Shown here: piece by piece, positions 18,481-29,285 of the stretch
How the letters are laid out: the number at the start of each line of letters is the position of its first letter
Position numbering within the stretch: position 1 is the stretch's first letter
From: Sulfolobus sp. E5-1-F
Lineage (GTDB): Archaea > Thermoproteota > Thermoprotei_A > Sulfolobales > Sulfolobaceae
Length of the DNA: 64,000 nucleotides
Assembly (NCBI RefSeq): GCF_009601705.1
Contig: NZ_CP045687.1
Location: 904,630 to 968,629 of the forward strand
Direction of reading: 5' to 3'
The notes under the pieces: generated by a model
Seen by the model: the letters and a program-made list of their open reading frames with translations, nothing else
Told to the model about the DNA's origin: nothing
Database searches by the model: none
Program-made: the position numbers and the translations under genes

Positions 18481-20312
18481 TACTTATTCACCCTCAAACC
18501 AACATGTTCCTTATATCTATCTTTTCTAAGGATAAGAATAGGAGTCGATTTGTATTCTTCTATAAACTTTCCATATAATTTTTCAACTTCTCTACTTCTT
18601 TGTATCTTCTTCTTACCCATAAGCTCCTTATACAATCTTTCGAAATCACATTTTGGACTCTTTTCAATAACCTTGTATCCTTCGGGAGTTAGGTAACCAA
18701 TTCCTTCAACATACTTGAATATTCTTCCATTAATCTCATTTATCCCTAAAACTAATGAGTTGCTCATTATTTCCATAGTTATCTTATTGAACTCTTCCCG
18801 CTCTGAAGTTTTTTTATTAGAGTTTTCGTCTGGCTTTTGTGAAATTATTTTCTTAAAATCTTCTATTCCTCTGACGTAAACTTCAATTAAGCTTCTTGTT
18901 AGAGAAAAGTTATTCTTTCGCAAAAACCTATTTATAACTTCATTGGGCGTATAGAGAGGTGCTAAAATTGACTTTAAGTTGTACATAAATTTGTAGTCAA
19001 TCCTATAATAATAATCCGAGGTAGCCCTTATCAAATCTAGGTAAGAAACCTCGTAGCCATCCTTTTTATAAGGTAGTCTCCAATTTATCTTCATCTTATG
19101 TTCCTTTATGAATTCAATTATCTTGTTGTTATTCTCTTCAACAATATATATTTCTGCTTCATTGTTCTTATTGTCGCATTTTCCCTCTTTATTGCCATAT
19201 CTGAAAACTCTTCCCACTCTTTGAACAACGGAGTTAGGGTTGGTTGCAGTAGTTATCAATGCGTCAAAGGATACGTCAATTCCCGCCTCAATTGCACTAG
19301 TCCCTAACACGACTTTTGCCGTCCTTAATTTACTAGCAGCCTCATCTCTGTCCTTTCTAATCAATCTCCCGTGAATTAGTACACACTCATTACCTTGAGA
19401 TAGATCCTTGCACACCTCCTTATAAATCTTCATAACCTTTTTTAGACTATCTATGATTACTAAGACTCTCTTTCCTTCATAAACTAACTCCTTAATTTTA
19501 TTAACGATATCTTCTTTTTTAATCGTTTGGGTTTTCCATACAACGCTTAGCATTTCTTTTTCAAATTCCTCATCGTGTATAATGATCTCATTTCTCTTAT
19601 CCTCGTCTTTTTCGCCAAGCCTTAACCTAATATATTTATCTTGACTAAGCACTTCTGTATTAAAGAAAACATCTGGTAATGTTGCACTAAGTATTAATAC
19701 AGGGTTCCTCATATACCAGTGAGCCTCTAATGCAGCGTAAAATAATGTAGGTATTTCGTTCTCATCGTTCTTAAAATATATGTGGGCTTCGTCATAAACC
19801 GTTAACGAGGTAAATATTTTACCTAATGGAAGGAAATAGTGTTTATTAAATTTAAACAACTCAGTAATAGGGGCTTTGAAGAAATTGTGTACAAAAGAAT
19901 CCATTGTAGTTAGGACGTAGTCAGCATCGAATAGAGGTCTCTTCTTTGGTTTATATTGTTCATTATTCTCCTTCCCTTGATCTTCTTTTTTATAATCAAG
20001 ACTCTGTATATAATCACCCATCTGATAAGCTAGGTTAATAGGTCCGTTTTTATTATATAAGCGCATTTCATATAAGTCCTCCAATAAATTACGTACTAAG
20101 ACTCTCAAAGGGAGAACATGTATAACGTTTTCTGCCCAACCTTCATCTGATAATTCGTTGAATATCTCAGGGACACTTTTCGTTTTTCCATAACCTGTCG
20201 GAAATTCAACTATAAAAAACGGTAATCTGCCCCCCTTTTTCTTCTCTCTTCTTACAACTTCAATTAGTTTCTCTATTCCTTTTCTTCCTTTAGTTTTTCT
20301 CATGGTTCCCAT
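18480..20312 (-). CDS. cas3': Cas3' DEAH helicase, type I-A
   Basis: The 610-residue SF2 helicase has Walker A FPTGYGKT (37-44), motif II DEAH (174-177), SAT near residue 206, and motif VI QRVGRVFRYG. No HD domain is present because the nuclease is the next gene. Cas3' unwinds target DNA recruited by the I-A Cascade. The gene overlaps cas8a by 23 bases upstream and cas3'' by one base downstream, as expected for one operon. Length is slightly above the usual 500-600 residues. Confidence 0.88.
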   Translation of the reverse strand: MGTMRKTKGRKGIEKLIEVVRREKKKGGRLPFFIVEFPTGYGKTKSVPEIFNELSDEGWAENVIHVLPLRVLVRNLLEDLYEMRLYNKNGPINLAYQMGDYIQSLDYKKEDQGKENNEQYKPKKRPLFDADYVLTTMDSFVHNFFKAPITELFKFNKHYFLPLGKIFTSLTVYDEAHIYFKNDENEIPTLFYAALEAHWYMRNPVLILSATLPDVFFNTEVLSQDKYIRLRLGEKDEDKRNEIIIHDEEFEKEMLSVVWKTQTIKKEDIVNKIKELVYEGKRVLVIIDSLKKVMKIYKEVCKDLSQGNECVLIHGRLIRKDRDEAASKLRTAKVVLGTSAIEAGIDVSFDALITTATNPNSVVQRVGRVFRYGNKEGKCDNKNNEAEIYIVEENNNKIIEFIKEHKMKINWRLPYKKDGYEVSYLDLIRATSDYYYRIDYKFMYNLKSILAPLYTPNEVINRFLRKNNFSLTRSLIEVYVRGIEDFKKIISQKPDENSNKKTSEREEFNKITMEIMSNSLVLGINEINGRIFKYVEGIGYLTPEGYKVIEKSPKCDFERLYKELMGKKKIQRSREVEKLYGKFIEEYKSTPILILRKDRYKEHVGLRVNK

Positions 20313-21408
20313 CGTAGATGCCTAGTATATCATTTTTAATATTTTTCCATTCATTACCGTAAATTTTCTCTCCGGCAATATTTACCGTATTACTTGTTAA
20401 TCCTCTAATAATTGGATAAAATAAACTAACGTCTTGAACGTTTATATATTGAATAATTGCATTTGAAAGTAACTCTATTAAAGTCCTTATAGCATTACTG
20501 TCATCCTCTTCATATCTATATTTAGATGTTAACATGTAAATAGAATTAGCTAGTTTTAGCTTCCAGATAACTTTCATTAAGTCTGTTATGTAATAATATA
20601 CTAATTTAGAACTGCCATCTTTAGAACTGCCATCTTTAGAACTGCCATCTTTAGAACTGCGATCAAAATAGATAAAACCCAGCAGAGCTTTATATTGCGT
20701 GTCTTTTTCAATAGCTTGCATATAAGCTAATGCATAAGCCGAGGCTACCCCCATTAACGTTGCCTTTTCACTTAATTTAGATTTTTCACTTCTTTTTCTT
20801 ATTACTTCTTTAGAGTAATCTAGAGCTTTTTCAATATTATCAAATAAAACTCTTTCTGGATATACTATATCGATGAACACATTACCTTCATCAACGGCTG
20901 TAGATAGATCACCGATCCTTGCTAATTTAGCAACAGCCTTGTTAACGCCTATTATATTTCTAATTGCACTAGTTTGTCCCCCGAAGATTCTTCCATACTC
21001 ACTAAATTCCAACCTATATTTAGAATTATTGAGAATTTCCTTCTTATCGGAATTATTGGGATTTTTACTTTTTCTTTTCTTACTTTGTCGAACAGCCTTC
21101 AATGGAACGAAATTGTTTTCATCAAAATCACTTTTCTCGAGCTTTAATAAATCGATGTCAGAGACATTAGCTTCTTTATTCAATCCTAATTTTACATACT
21201 TAGCTTTAAGAGCCTCTAGAAGTATGTTAACATTTTTGATAAATTGATCTAACTGATCCTCATCAGCTAATGGCACCTTTTGAGTGAAAACATCAACTTT
21301 ATGTGCCAATAGGATTGCTTGCCTAACATACTGACTGAGTAATAAATTCTTAAATTTCCACAAATTATTAAGCGTGATAATTATACGCTCTGCCGAGCGT
21401 TTAGGCAT
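20290..21408 (-). CDS. cas8a: Cas8a (Csa4-type) large subunit of I-A Cascade
   Basis: A 372-residue protein in the position of Cas8a2/Csa4, between cas5 and cas3', with overlaps on both sides. The large subunit normally helps recognise the PAM and recruit Cas3. I base the call on gene order, length and the helical C-terminal half; sequence similarity in this family is low. An odd feature is a Ser-Lys-Asp-Gly tract (SSKDG three times, residues about 255-272), encoded by perfect 15-bp tandem repeats near 20607-20660. Such a minisatellite suggests a surface loop that tolerates length changes. A Lys/Arg-rich stretch lies near residues 108-120. Confidence 0.75.
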   Translation of the reverse strand: MPKRSAERIIITLNNLWKFKNLLLSQYVRQAILLAHKVDVFTQKVPLADEDQLDQFIKNVNILLEALKAKYVKLGLNKEANVSDIDLLKLEKSDFDENNFVPLKAVRQSKKRKSKNPNNSDKKEILNNSKYRLEFSEYGRIFGGQTSAIRNIIGVNKAVAKLARIGDLSTAVDEGNVFIDIVYPERVLFDNIEKALDYSKEVIRKRSEKSKLSEKATLMGVASAYALAYMQAIEKDTQYKALLGFIYFDRSSKDGSSKDGSSKDGSSKLVYYYITDLMKVIWKLKLANSIYMLTSKYRYEEDDSNAIRTLIELLSNAIIQYINVQDVSLFYPIIRGLTSNTVNIAGEKIYGNEWKNIKNDILGIYDGNHEKN

Positions 21409-22249
21409 TACCTATCACCTCTCTCGGTATTATTAGATGTTGATTACTCTCAACAACTTTCTCCACTTTATTCACATCAAGGACTACGGCATCACTAGTA
21501 ACATCTACTACCATTCCTCTAGGCACCGGTAAATAAGGCGGTGGTACACAGAACTGATCATCCTTAGGATAAATTACTTTTGTAAAATTCTCCTTATCAA
21601 GTATTGGCATTTCAACGATCTCACACATCGTTGTATTCAACGCTAACCTTTGGGGGAAGTAAAATCTCGTTTTCAAGTCGCTTACTTCGTCAATAATTAA
21701 ATCTTTGACTTTAAACACTTTTACATCTCTTATATAAACTAACGACTCTTTTCTTCCAATCCTTGTTATGCCATAAGCGTATTTAGCCAACTTCTCGTCA
21801 TTAACAATATATGCAATATACGCTTCACCTCCATAATAAACTGAGCTTCTCGTACCAATACCATACATTCCTTTTACTGTCCCCCGAAGCTCCTCTGAAC
21901 ATTGATCTGGTTGTCTTAAACAATCAACAACCTCTTTCGTATTTCCAATCATTTTAAGTCTACTAGACTTCTGTATAAACATTGTAAATATTCTTTCCAT
22001 ATCGGTTGTTATAGCATATGTAGGAGCCCAAAAGGATGCATATTTAACATTATCTAATAATTTATACGTAATTGAATACGAATTTTCAGTTTCAACTCCA
22101 TCTTTTGCAAAATATGGATAACTCAGAGCACCAACCAACGTTGTAGGGGGAGGAACAACGTAACCTTGAGAAGATTTAACTAAGGGTGGAACAGATATAA
22201 AGTTACTATAAAAACCTACCTTGACTAGAATAAGGCTTAAATCACTCAT
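21401..22249 (-). CDS. cas5: Cas5 of type I-A Cascade
   Basis: Cas5 binds the 5' handle of the crRNA at the foot of Cascade. The N-terminal RAMP strand (SLILVKVGFYSNF) and the proline-rich PPPTTLVGALSYP motif are diagnostic of Cas5. I prefer the ATG at 22249, preceded by GTGAG; a GTG nine bases upstream would add three residues. The gene begins shortly after cas7 and overlaps cas8a by 8 bases. Length (283 residues) is ordinary for the subtype. Confidence 0.87.
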   Translation of the reverse strand: MSDLSLILVKVGFYSNFISVPPLVKSSQGYVVPPPTTLVGALSYPYFAKDGVETENSYSITYKLLDNVKYASFWAPTYAITTDMERIFTMFIQKSSRLKMIGNTKEVVDCLRQPDQCSEELRGTVKGMYGIGTRSSVYYGGEAYIAYIVNDEKLAKYAYGITRIGRKESLVYIRDVKVFKVKDLIIDEVSDLKTRFYFPQRLALNTTMCEIVEMPILDKENFTKVIYPKDDQFCVPPPYLPVPRGMVVDVTSDAVVLDVNKVEKVVESNQHLIIPREVIGNA

Positions 22250-22265
22250 TGCACTCACTGATGTG

Positions 22266-23423
22266 TTACTTTTTATTTGAATTCTTTTTCAGTTCTTCCA
22301 TTACATCTTCTTTCACAGCAGCGATTAATTCCTCTAAGGAGGTTTTTCTTGTAACATTAACAATACAACCTTGAGTCTGACTCTGATTTTCTGTTGTTTG
22401 CTTATTTTCGTTTACCTTAATTAATTCCTCGTTATCAAAATAGAATATCTTTATGCATTCATCCTTTATATTATTAACGTAAACATATGCTCTCTGCAAG
22501 GTATCAGCAACGTAATCATACCTCTTAGGAGGAGATACAGAGAACGGCATAGGTTTCGAAATAGCTGCAATTCCCCCTAAGAATTCAATGATTGGCAAAT
22601 ACCTAGCATGTTTAGCACCTATATATGAACCACTAAACATGGTCATTAAAGCAGTAAACGTTTTGTCTACTCTGTCTATTCTGTCCTCTACATATTGCTC
22701 AGTAGATAATTGACCAATTCCACTAACATTAACATGTATTGTTAGCATGTAAACTGCTGAACCACTCTCTATCTGAAATATGGCATTTTCATTTTTTATA
22801 TTATTAAACCTTACGTGGAACTGTGGAAAGATAGTTGCTCTTGCTGCATCTATATCTGGAATCATATAACTAAACATTATTCTTGAAGTTCTCCTTATCG
22901 AACTTCCCTTTTCTTCGGCTTCAGATTCACCTTCTTTTTCTGACTTAGAAGAGGACTTTGTAGCCATAGCTTTAGATTTACCTTCTTTTTCTGACTTAGA
23001 AGAGGACTTTGTAGCCATAAAACCGGTAACATCATCTACAATACACGTTTTTACTCTATTGTCAAGAAGTGTGTTAGCGTCACCAGATCTTTTTAAAAAT
23101 CCGCCAATCGTTTGATAGTTCTTACAATCCTCACACAATCTCGGTTCAGTCTTACTCGATTTACTTTGTTGCGAACCACTCTCACTACTACCGCTTTGCA
23201 GTGGAGTTACTCCTATTTTATTTAACTCTAAGTCAGCTAAAGCCCTCATAAATGCGTGCGCTATTGCTTGTCCAGAAACTACTGGTGCAAAAACTACTTC
23301 ATAGCCATTATCAGTTTTTCTTAGCAGTGGAGCAGTCCTGTGTCTTGTATAATTACCAAATGACTCTACCATGTTCATTGCTTCTACATTAACCCTAAAC
23401 CTTAAACCAAAACTTACGAACAT
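22266..23423 (-). CDS. cas7: Cas7 (Csa2) backbone subunit of I-A Cascade
   Basis: Cas7 forms the helical filament along the crRNA. The start (FVSFGLRFRVNVEAMNMVES) and GNYTRHRTAP are hallmarks of Csa2. At 385 residues it is longer than the usual 320. The excess is two low-complexity insertions: a Ser/Gly/Gln tract (about 99-115) and a 17-residue tandem duplication beginning MATKSSSKSEKEG (about 155-190), encoded by a 38-bp direct repeat with a 51-bp period (22942-22979 and 22993-23030 approximately). A CEDC motif lies between. The TAA of csa5 overlaps the start codon (TAATG). Confidence 0.9.
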   Translation of the reverse strand: MFVSFGLRFRVNVEAMNMVESFGNYTRHRTAPLLRKTDNGYEVVFAPVVSGQAIAHAFMRALADLELNKIGVTPLQSGSSESGSQQSKSSKTEPRLCEDCKNYQTIGGFLKRSGDANTLLDNRVKTCIVDDVTGFMATKSSSKSEKEGKSKAMATKSSSKSEKEGESEAEEKGSSIRRTSRIMFSYMIPDIDAARATIFPQFHVRFNNIKNENAIFQIESGSAVYMLTIHVNVSGIGQLSTEQYVEDRIDRVDKTFTALMTMFSGSYIGAKHARYLPIIEFLGGIAAISKPMPFSVSPPKRYDYVADTLQRAYVYVNNIKDECIKIFYFDNEELIKVNENKQTTENQSQTQGCIVNVTRKTSLEELIAAVKEDVMEELKKNSNKK

Positions 23424-23929
23424 TATTGACCACCACCTTGGGTTGACTGTTTAGCCTCTTCTTGTTCACTTTTAGGCGTTTGCTCAGACTCATCTTGTTT
23501 AAGAGCTCTAGATAATGCTCTTATTGCCAATTCTTTATATATAGCCGGATTTTTCCTAGCCTTAGCAAAAAGTATATTAAGCTCTCTTTCTGAGGGAATC
23601 GACACGCTATTTTGTGTAGAAACATAACGTATTGCGTTGTATAAAGCAGCATTAATAATTGATTCATCAGAGACATATGCTAGAGTATCTAAGATCCCGT
23701 AATTTTTTCCCCTTGCTATAACAGTAAGCAAGTTAACGATAGATTCAAGAAACCTTTTTTTCTCCTTCTTTTCCTCTTTACTCATACGCGTATATTTTAT
23801 AGGTAAAAAATATATATATTTTGCGGATCTGTTATTAAACGTTAACATCTCAATTATCTTATAAATCTCACGTAAATTCCCTTCATTACTAGTAAGATCT
23901 AATGTATATCTTCCGTAGTCATTTTTCAC
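23423..23929 (-). CDS. csa5: Csa5 (Cas11a) small subunit of I-A Cascade
   Basis: The 168-residue, largely helical protein is the small subunit that stabilises the displaced strand in I-A Cascade. It is the first gene of the interference operon and overlaps cas7, matching the conserved csa5-cas7-cas5 order. The start is GTG at 23929, which lies inside an inverted repeat (23921-23942). The C-terminal 25 residues are Glu/Gln/Ser-rich and probably disordered. Confidence 0.85.
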   Translation of the reverse strand: MKNDYGRYTLDLTSNEGNLREIYKIIEMLTFNNRSAKYIYFLPIKYTRMSKEEKKEKKRFLESIVNLLTVIARGKNYGILDTLAYVSDESIINAALYNAIRYVSTQNSVSIPSERELNILFAKARKNPAIYKELAIRALSRALKQDESEQTPKSEQEEAKQSTQGGGQ

Positions 23930-23994
23930 TAAAATGAAAAATCACGGGCATTCTCCATGATACTCAGTATCACGCAAAAGTCCATAATAAATTA
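23921..23994 (-). promoter_or_regulatory. promoter and candidate operators of the I-A operon
   Basis: On the minus strand a TATA-like element (TAATTTATTA, 23985-23994) precedes a perfect 15-bp palindrome, TGATACTCAGTATCA (23958-23972), at about the expected transcription start. Further down, ATTTTTCA and TGAAAAAT (23921-23928, 23935-23942) form an inverted repeat over the GTG start, resembling the dyads near cas6. 23995-24237 shows no gene. Confidence 0.5.
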
Positions 23995-24237
23995 CGTCTA
24001 GTATTACCTATGAGAAAATACGATGCGATAACTAGTATGTATACCCCTTTAAGTCCTCAAACATCAATGAAAATACCTGAAAAAGAATACACGTGTTAAA
24101 AAGACATACAATGACTTTCTCCTCACCTTCCCTAAATTAAATAAATAGAGTCAGAACGTTGAAACAACTAAAAATAATCTCCTAGACCTAAATTACTCAA
24201 CCATAAAAAGGGAAGGGAGAAATACAAAGATAAAATC

Positions 24238-24366
24238 CCTAGAGAAACCGTCCTTCGCGTTCCAATTCCTTAACCTATAGGTTAAGACGATCAATCACAA
24301 AAATTTCTAGCCTGATATAGTTTCACTGTAATATATCGACTAAGATGAATGCATGACAACGCCTCT
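24238..24366. mobile_element. diverged end fragment of an ISC1173-like element
   Basis: This 129-bp stretch aligns with the right end of the IS at 51852-51976: both have CCGTCCTT, the perfect palindrome CTTAACCTATAGGTTAAG (24269-24286 here), AAAAATTTCTAG, CTGATATA and the terminal repeat region TAAGATGAATGCATGACAAC. No transposase is left. It lies 41 bp from the distal end of CRISPR array 1. Confidence 0.6.
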
Positions 24367-24407
24367 CGAGAATTTTGAAGACTATTTGGCCAATGTAAGA
24401 GTCAATT

Positions 24408-27400
24408 CTTTCAATTCTATAGGAGATTAGCTTTACAGTATTTGCAATCATTAACTAACGCACCGGAATTAGCTGATGCTTTCAATTCTATAGGAGATTA
24501 GCTAAGCATAGAACTGCGCCAGTTGTATTAAGGACTTCCACCTTTCAATTCTATAGGAGATTAGCTTTGAATTAATTGTACACGTTGTGATAAAAATTGT
24601 GTAAGCTTTCAATTCTATAAGAGATTAGCACAGAATGAGATAGCATCGAAAATCATCCAGCTCAAAGACTTTCAATTCTATAAGAGATTAGCAAAAGAAC
24701 GCCAGGGAAGTGCAACTATATTCAACGAGTAACTTTCAATTCTATAAGAGATTAGCCGTTTATAAATGCGTCTGAGATGATTGCGAGAACTATTGCCTTT
24801 CAATTCTATAAGAGATTAGCTAGGGTCAATACTGATAATATCGAGAGCTGAAATTATACCCTTTCAATTCTATAAGAGATTAGCAAAATAGTGCACTTGT
24901 CGGGGAGATTGAGTCATTGGAAGCTTTCAATTCTATAAGAGATTAGCCTTCACCACCTTTTAGCTGTGGCCCAAGGCGTTTGATGTTCTTTCAATTCTAT
25001 AAGAGATTAGCGAAATGAATTTTAAACACTTAGGTATGATTTTACTTATAATCTTTCAATTCTATAAGAGATTAGCAGAATGGTACAATAGCATCAAAGG
25101 CAAACGATTAATGCTAAACTTTCAATTCTATAAGAGATTAGCCAAAGCCTTTTCTCAGAGATTTACAACCAGCTAATTCAGATCTTTCAATTCTATAAGA
25201 GATTAGCTTGCTGGAGTAATGTATATGATATGAAAGTAGAAAGTAAGCTTTCAATTCTATAAGAGATTAGCTAACATTTGCTTTGTTAGGATTGTTTATT
25301 TGTAAGGAAGTCTTTCAATTCTATAAGAGATTAGCGCCGTCTGGTATTGTACAAACTGCTCCGTTAACTTATTCCTTTCAATTCTATAAGAGATTAGCAA
25401 GGAAGTAACGATGATCGTACAGGGTTAGACGCTTTCTTCTTTCAATTCTATAAGAGATTAGCAATATTGGTCAGTCTCGGAGTAATTGTAGGAGTATATC
25501 TCTTTCAATTCTATAAGAGATTAGCTTGTGGCGTTGTAAGCTTGGTCGGAGTCAGCATAACATTCTTTCAATTCTATAAGAGATTAGCATTACGCTCTAG
25601 CTTCAAGTCAAGATAGTAGTGTTGTTTTTTGCCTTTCAATTCTATAAGAGATTAGCAAAGGAATTGGAAGAGAAAGTCTCAAAATTGAATGAGTTGCCTT
25701 TCAATTCTATAAGAGATTAGCGAAACAGAAAAAGAGGAGGAAACAGCGTCTGAAAATGAACCTTTCAATTCTATAAGAGATTAGCTTACCAAGGTTTCGC
25801 CCTTAAGTTGCAGAGACATCTAAATCTTTCAATTCTATAAGAGATTAGCACGGCAAAAGTTCCGTTAGGACCTAGTTTATTCCATGAAACTTCTTTCAAT
25901 TCTATAAGAGATTAGCTTGGCAATAAAGGAAATTGAAGGCCAGCTGGATAATATTACTTTCAATTCTATAAGAGATTAGCGTGCCGTTCGAAGAGTTAGG
26001 AGTTGGAACAACTTCAGTTTCCTTTCAATTCTATAAGAGATTAGCATAGCATCAGTATTAGATGGCATTGCTAGCACCTATCTTGACTTTCAATTCTATA
26101 AGAGATTAGCCTCGCTATTCTGTGCAAAAGTGTTAGATGAGAGCAAAGTCTTTCAATTCTATAAGAGATTAGCACAAGTATGGGTACCAAGCCCACAAAA
26201 AGCAGTTGAAAGTCTTTCAATTCTATAAGAGATTAGCTTTCGACAGAACAACTACCGACAAGTTGTGGCTTTCAAACTTTCAATTCTATAAGAGATTAGC
26301 AGAATATGAAGAAACGCCATGGTTCCTTCAGCTTAGTGAACTTTCAATTCTATAAGAGATTAGCCTACGTTTTGTCGTTGCCGTTGCGGGCGTGGATGAA
26401 GCAAACTTTCAATTCTATAAGAGATTAGCCGACCTCATACGTTTTCTCGTAGTACTCTAATGGCGATAACTTTCAATTCTATAAGAGATTAGCAAAAAGC
26501 TAAGGGGGAAGAACAGTGAAAATAATTGAGTACTTTCAATTCTATAAGAGATTAGCAATATTGCACTAGGTGTGGTGAAAAATTCGCAACTGTCTTTCAA
26601 TTCTATAAGAGATTAGCGTATTGCAAATAAATGCAGTACCCAATAACGGCCTGATACTTTCAATTCTATAAGAGATTAGCAAAAATGAACCGGCAGAAGA
26701 ACAAGTACCCGAAGAAGAAGCTTTCAATTCTATAAGAGATTAGCTGGTGCAATAACCCCACCTATTACGAGACCGCTGATTACCACTTTCAATTCTATAA
26801 GAGATTAGCAGAGTAATTCGGCACTTGCTTTTGTCCAGCCATAAACTGAGGACTTTCAATTCTATAAGAGATTAGCGTCAAGTCCTTCAGGAACAAAGAT
26901 TCCAAATACTCATTTCTTTCAATTCTATAAGAGATTAGCAAGGCATTGTTCGTGGAATATTGGCTGGGCTCACAGGAATCTTTCAATTCTATAAGAGATT
27001 AGCCTGTAGTGTTGCCATGTTTATCCCTAGTTATCGTTCTCACTCTTTCAATTCTATAAGAGATTAGCCAATTTATATGCAGTGATGGGTTGCAACAACG
27101 ATTTTGTTACTTTCAATTCTATAAGAGATTAGCGCGTATCAGTATTCGCAAAACGCAAAGAACGCACTTCTCAACTTTCAATTCTATAAGAGATTAGCGT
27201 AAATCTGGCATGGGCCTGTTGCCCACGCATATATGTTCTCTTTCAATTCTATAAGAGATTAGCTTAACAAACTAACTAGGTTAGTAAATAGTATCTTTAT
27301 CGACTTTCAATTCTATAAGAGATTAGCATATCTCTTTGAAAGATAATTTGCCGTTGTATAATCAGATCTTTCAATTCTATAAGAGATTAGCCCAAAGGCC

Positions 27401-28278
27401 GAAGAGCAACTTGTGCGATATGCCATAAGCTTTCAATTCTATAAGAGATTAGCCATTCAGCTTCTTCTGCATAGCTTGTGACAATCCATACACTTTCAAT
27501 TCTATAAGAGATTAGCTTAACGTCCTCTATATCTTGAAATTTATATATTAATAATCTTTCAATTCTATAAGAGATTAGCATCGAAAAAGATGATATAGCG
27601 AGAGAAGTTTACGAGTATCCTTTCAATTCTATAAGAGATTAGCTGCCACTGGATTTACTGAAATTGGAGCTTCGATAGGACTTTCAATTCTATAAGAGAT
27701 TAGCACAAATTTTAGAGCAAGTTCAAGCGGCGTTAGGCAGAAGCTTTCAATTCTATAAGAGATTAGCGTGGCATATGCGGTGGTGAATGGTGGAACAGCA
27801 TCATTACGCTTTCAATTCTATAAGAGATTAGCACTTAACGTAACTGAATCCCAAGTTTCTGAAAACGTAGCCTTTCAATTCTATAAGAGATTAGCTAAAC
27901 ATTAGCTACTAATATATCATTAGGTCCTACAGTGTACTTTCAATTCTATAAGAGATTAGCTTCAAACAGAAAGACGTAGTCAAATGCATTGTCACGAAAC
28001 TTTCAATTCTATAAGAGATTAGCAATGAGAAAGAAAAGGGGTTGGGGATATGACCCTAATATCCTTTCAATTCTATAAGAGATTAGCTCTCCTATGTATG
28101 CCGCAAAATGATAATAGCCTCTTTGCTTTCAATTCTATAAGAGATTAGCACAGATAGTATGCGCCTTTATACCCTCTTTGCCACGAAAGCTTTCAATTCT
28201 ATAAGAGATTAGCACTTTTGAATGGTCTTGTTCTGGTTTATGTGAGGATACTGACTTTCAATTCTATAAGAGATTAGC
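24408..28278 (-). CRISPR. CRISPR array 1, about 61 repeats
   Basis: The 24-nt repeat reads on the plus strand CTTTCAATTCTATAAG followed by AGATTAGC; transcription is on the minus strand, giving an ATTGAAAG handle. I count 61 repeats and 60 spacers of mostly 37-42 nt. The first three repeats at the left have TATAGG in place of TATAAG, marking that end as the old, leader-distal one. The leader is at 28279-28504. The repeat class and leader sharing with array 2 link it to the nearby csa1-cas1-cas2-cas4 genes and to I-A. Confidence 0.97.
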
Positions 28279-28504
28279 TGAGGGTTTATTAATCTCATAT
28301 TTACTACTATTTTCTCCTTTTCTGTTTATAAGTTTTGTTCTCCCCTTTTTCTTTCCAATTTTTATCATTATTAATTCAATCCCTACTAAGTTTAGGAGAG
28401 TGAGGGATTCTTCATAGAGGTAATGAGTTTAGGTTAACATCCTACCTCCTAAGGAAATAACATAAAACAACACACACTAACAAAAACGGGACAAAAAATT
28501 CAAA
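28279..28504 (-). promoter_or_regulatory. leader of CRISPR array 1
   Basis: This 226-bp AT-rich segment adjoins the newest repeat and is, by eye, an exact reverse complement of 32833-33058, the leader of array 2. It contains the promoter (TATA region around CTTATAAAC on the minus strand) and should hold the Cas1-Cas2 integration signals. Confidence 0.85.
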
Positions 28505-28580
28505 TTTCCTAGAAATTCCTCCTCTTAGTACTTTATTAATTTATAGAAAGATTTATGAGTTGGTAATACTAATTTATTGT

Positions 28581-29285
28581 ATGAAGTCATATTTTGTCAC
28601 CATGGGATTTAATGAAACTTTTCTCCTTAGACTTCTAAACGAAACTTCAGCACAAAAAGAAGACAGTTTGGTAATTGTTGTTCCCTCACCAATTGTCTCC
28701 GGGACTAATACTGCAATAGAGAGTTTGAGGGCTCAAATTTCCAAGTTGAATTATCCTCTTCCAAAAGTTTACGAAATAGACATAGTTGACTTCAATTCAG
28801 CTCTCTCTAAGATTTTAGATCTTCTTTTGCCTTTACCAGAGCCAATAATAAGTGATCTAACAATGGGAATGAGAATGATAAACACTTTGATTCTCTTAGG
28901 GATTATTGTGAGTAGGAAGAAGTTCACAGTTTACGTTAGAGATGAGGGTGGGGGAAGTAGGGTTATTTCATTTAATGATGGCATAATGAGGGCTTTGATG
29001 AGGGAATACAGTAAGGAGGAAATGAAGTTACTTAACGTACTCCATGAGATGGAAGGAGCTAGTGTAACTGAACTTGCAAAAATGTTAAATAAGAGCGAGA
29101 AGACTTTGATAAACAAGGTAGCTGAGTTAAAGAAATACGGGATTTTAATTCAGAAAGGTAAGGATAGAAAGGTTGAGCTAAATGAGTTGGGGTTGAACGT
29201 TATTAAACTAAATAGGAGTTTTGTTAGTAGTAGTAGGGGTCTTGGTATCGAAGAGAATGGAAAGGAAGCTGATGTATCTTATTAG
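28581..29285 (+). CDS. csa3: Csa3-family CARF-wHTH regulator (adaptation locus)
   Basis: The protein opens with KSYFVTMGFNETFLLRLLNE, the Csa3 signature, has a CARF-type Rossmann domain (about 1-130, with LTMGMRM) and ends with a winged helix-turn-helix (about 145-210). Csa3a-type proteins activate adaptation genes and leaders in Sulfolobus. A TTG at 28560 would extend it by seven residues, but the ATG at 28581 gives the family N-terminus and suits a TATA box near 28535-28545. It is divergent from the array 1 leader and faces the adaptation operon. Its last codons and stop lie inside the first copy of a 26-nt repeat pair. Confidence 0.87.
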   Translation: MKSYFVTMGFNETFLLRLLNETSAQKEDSLVIVVPSPIVSGTNTAIESLRAQISKLNYPLPKVYEIDIVDFNSALSKILDLLLPLPEPIISDLTMGMRMINTLILLGIIVSRKKFTVYVRDEGGGSRVISFNDGIMRALMREYSKEEMKLLNVLHEMEGASVTELAKMLNKSEKTLINKVAELKKYGILIQKGKDRKVELNELGLNVIKLNRSFVSSSRGLGIEENGKEADVSY

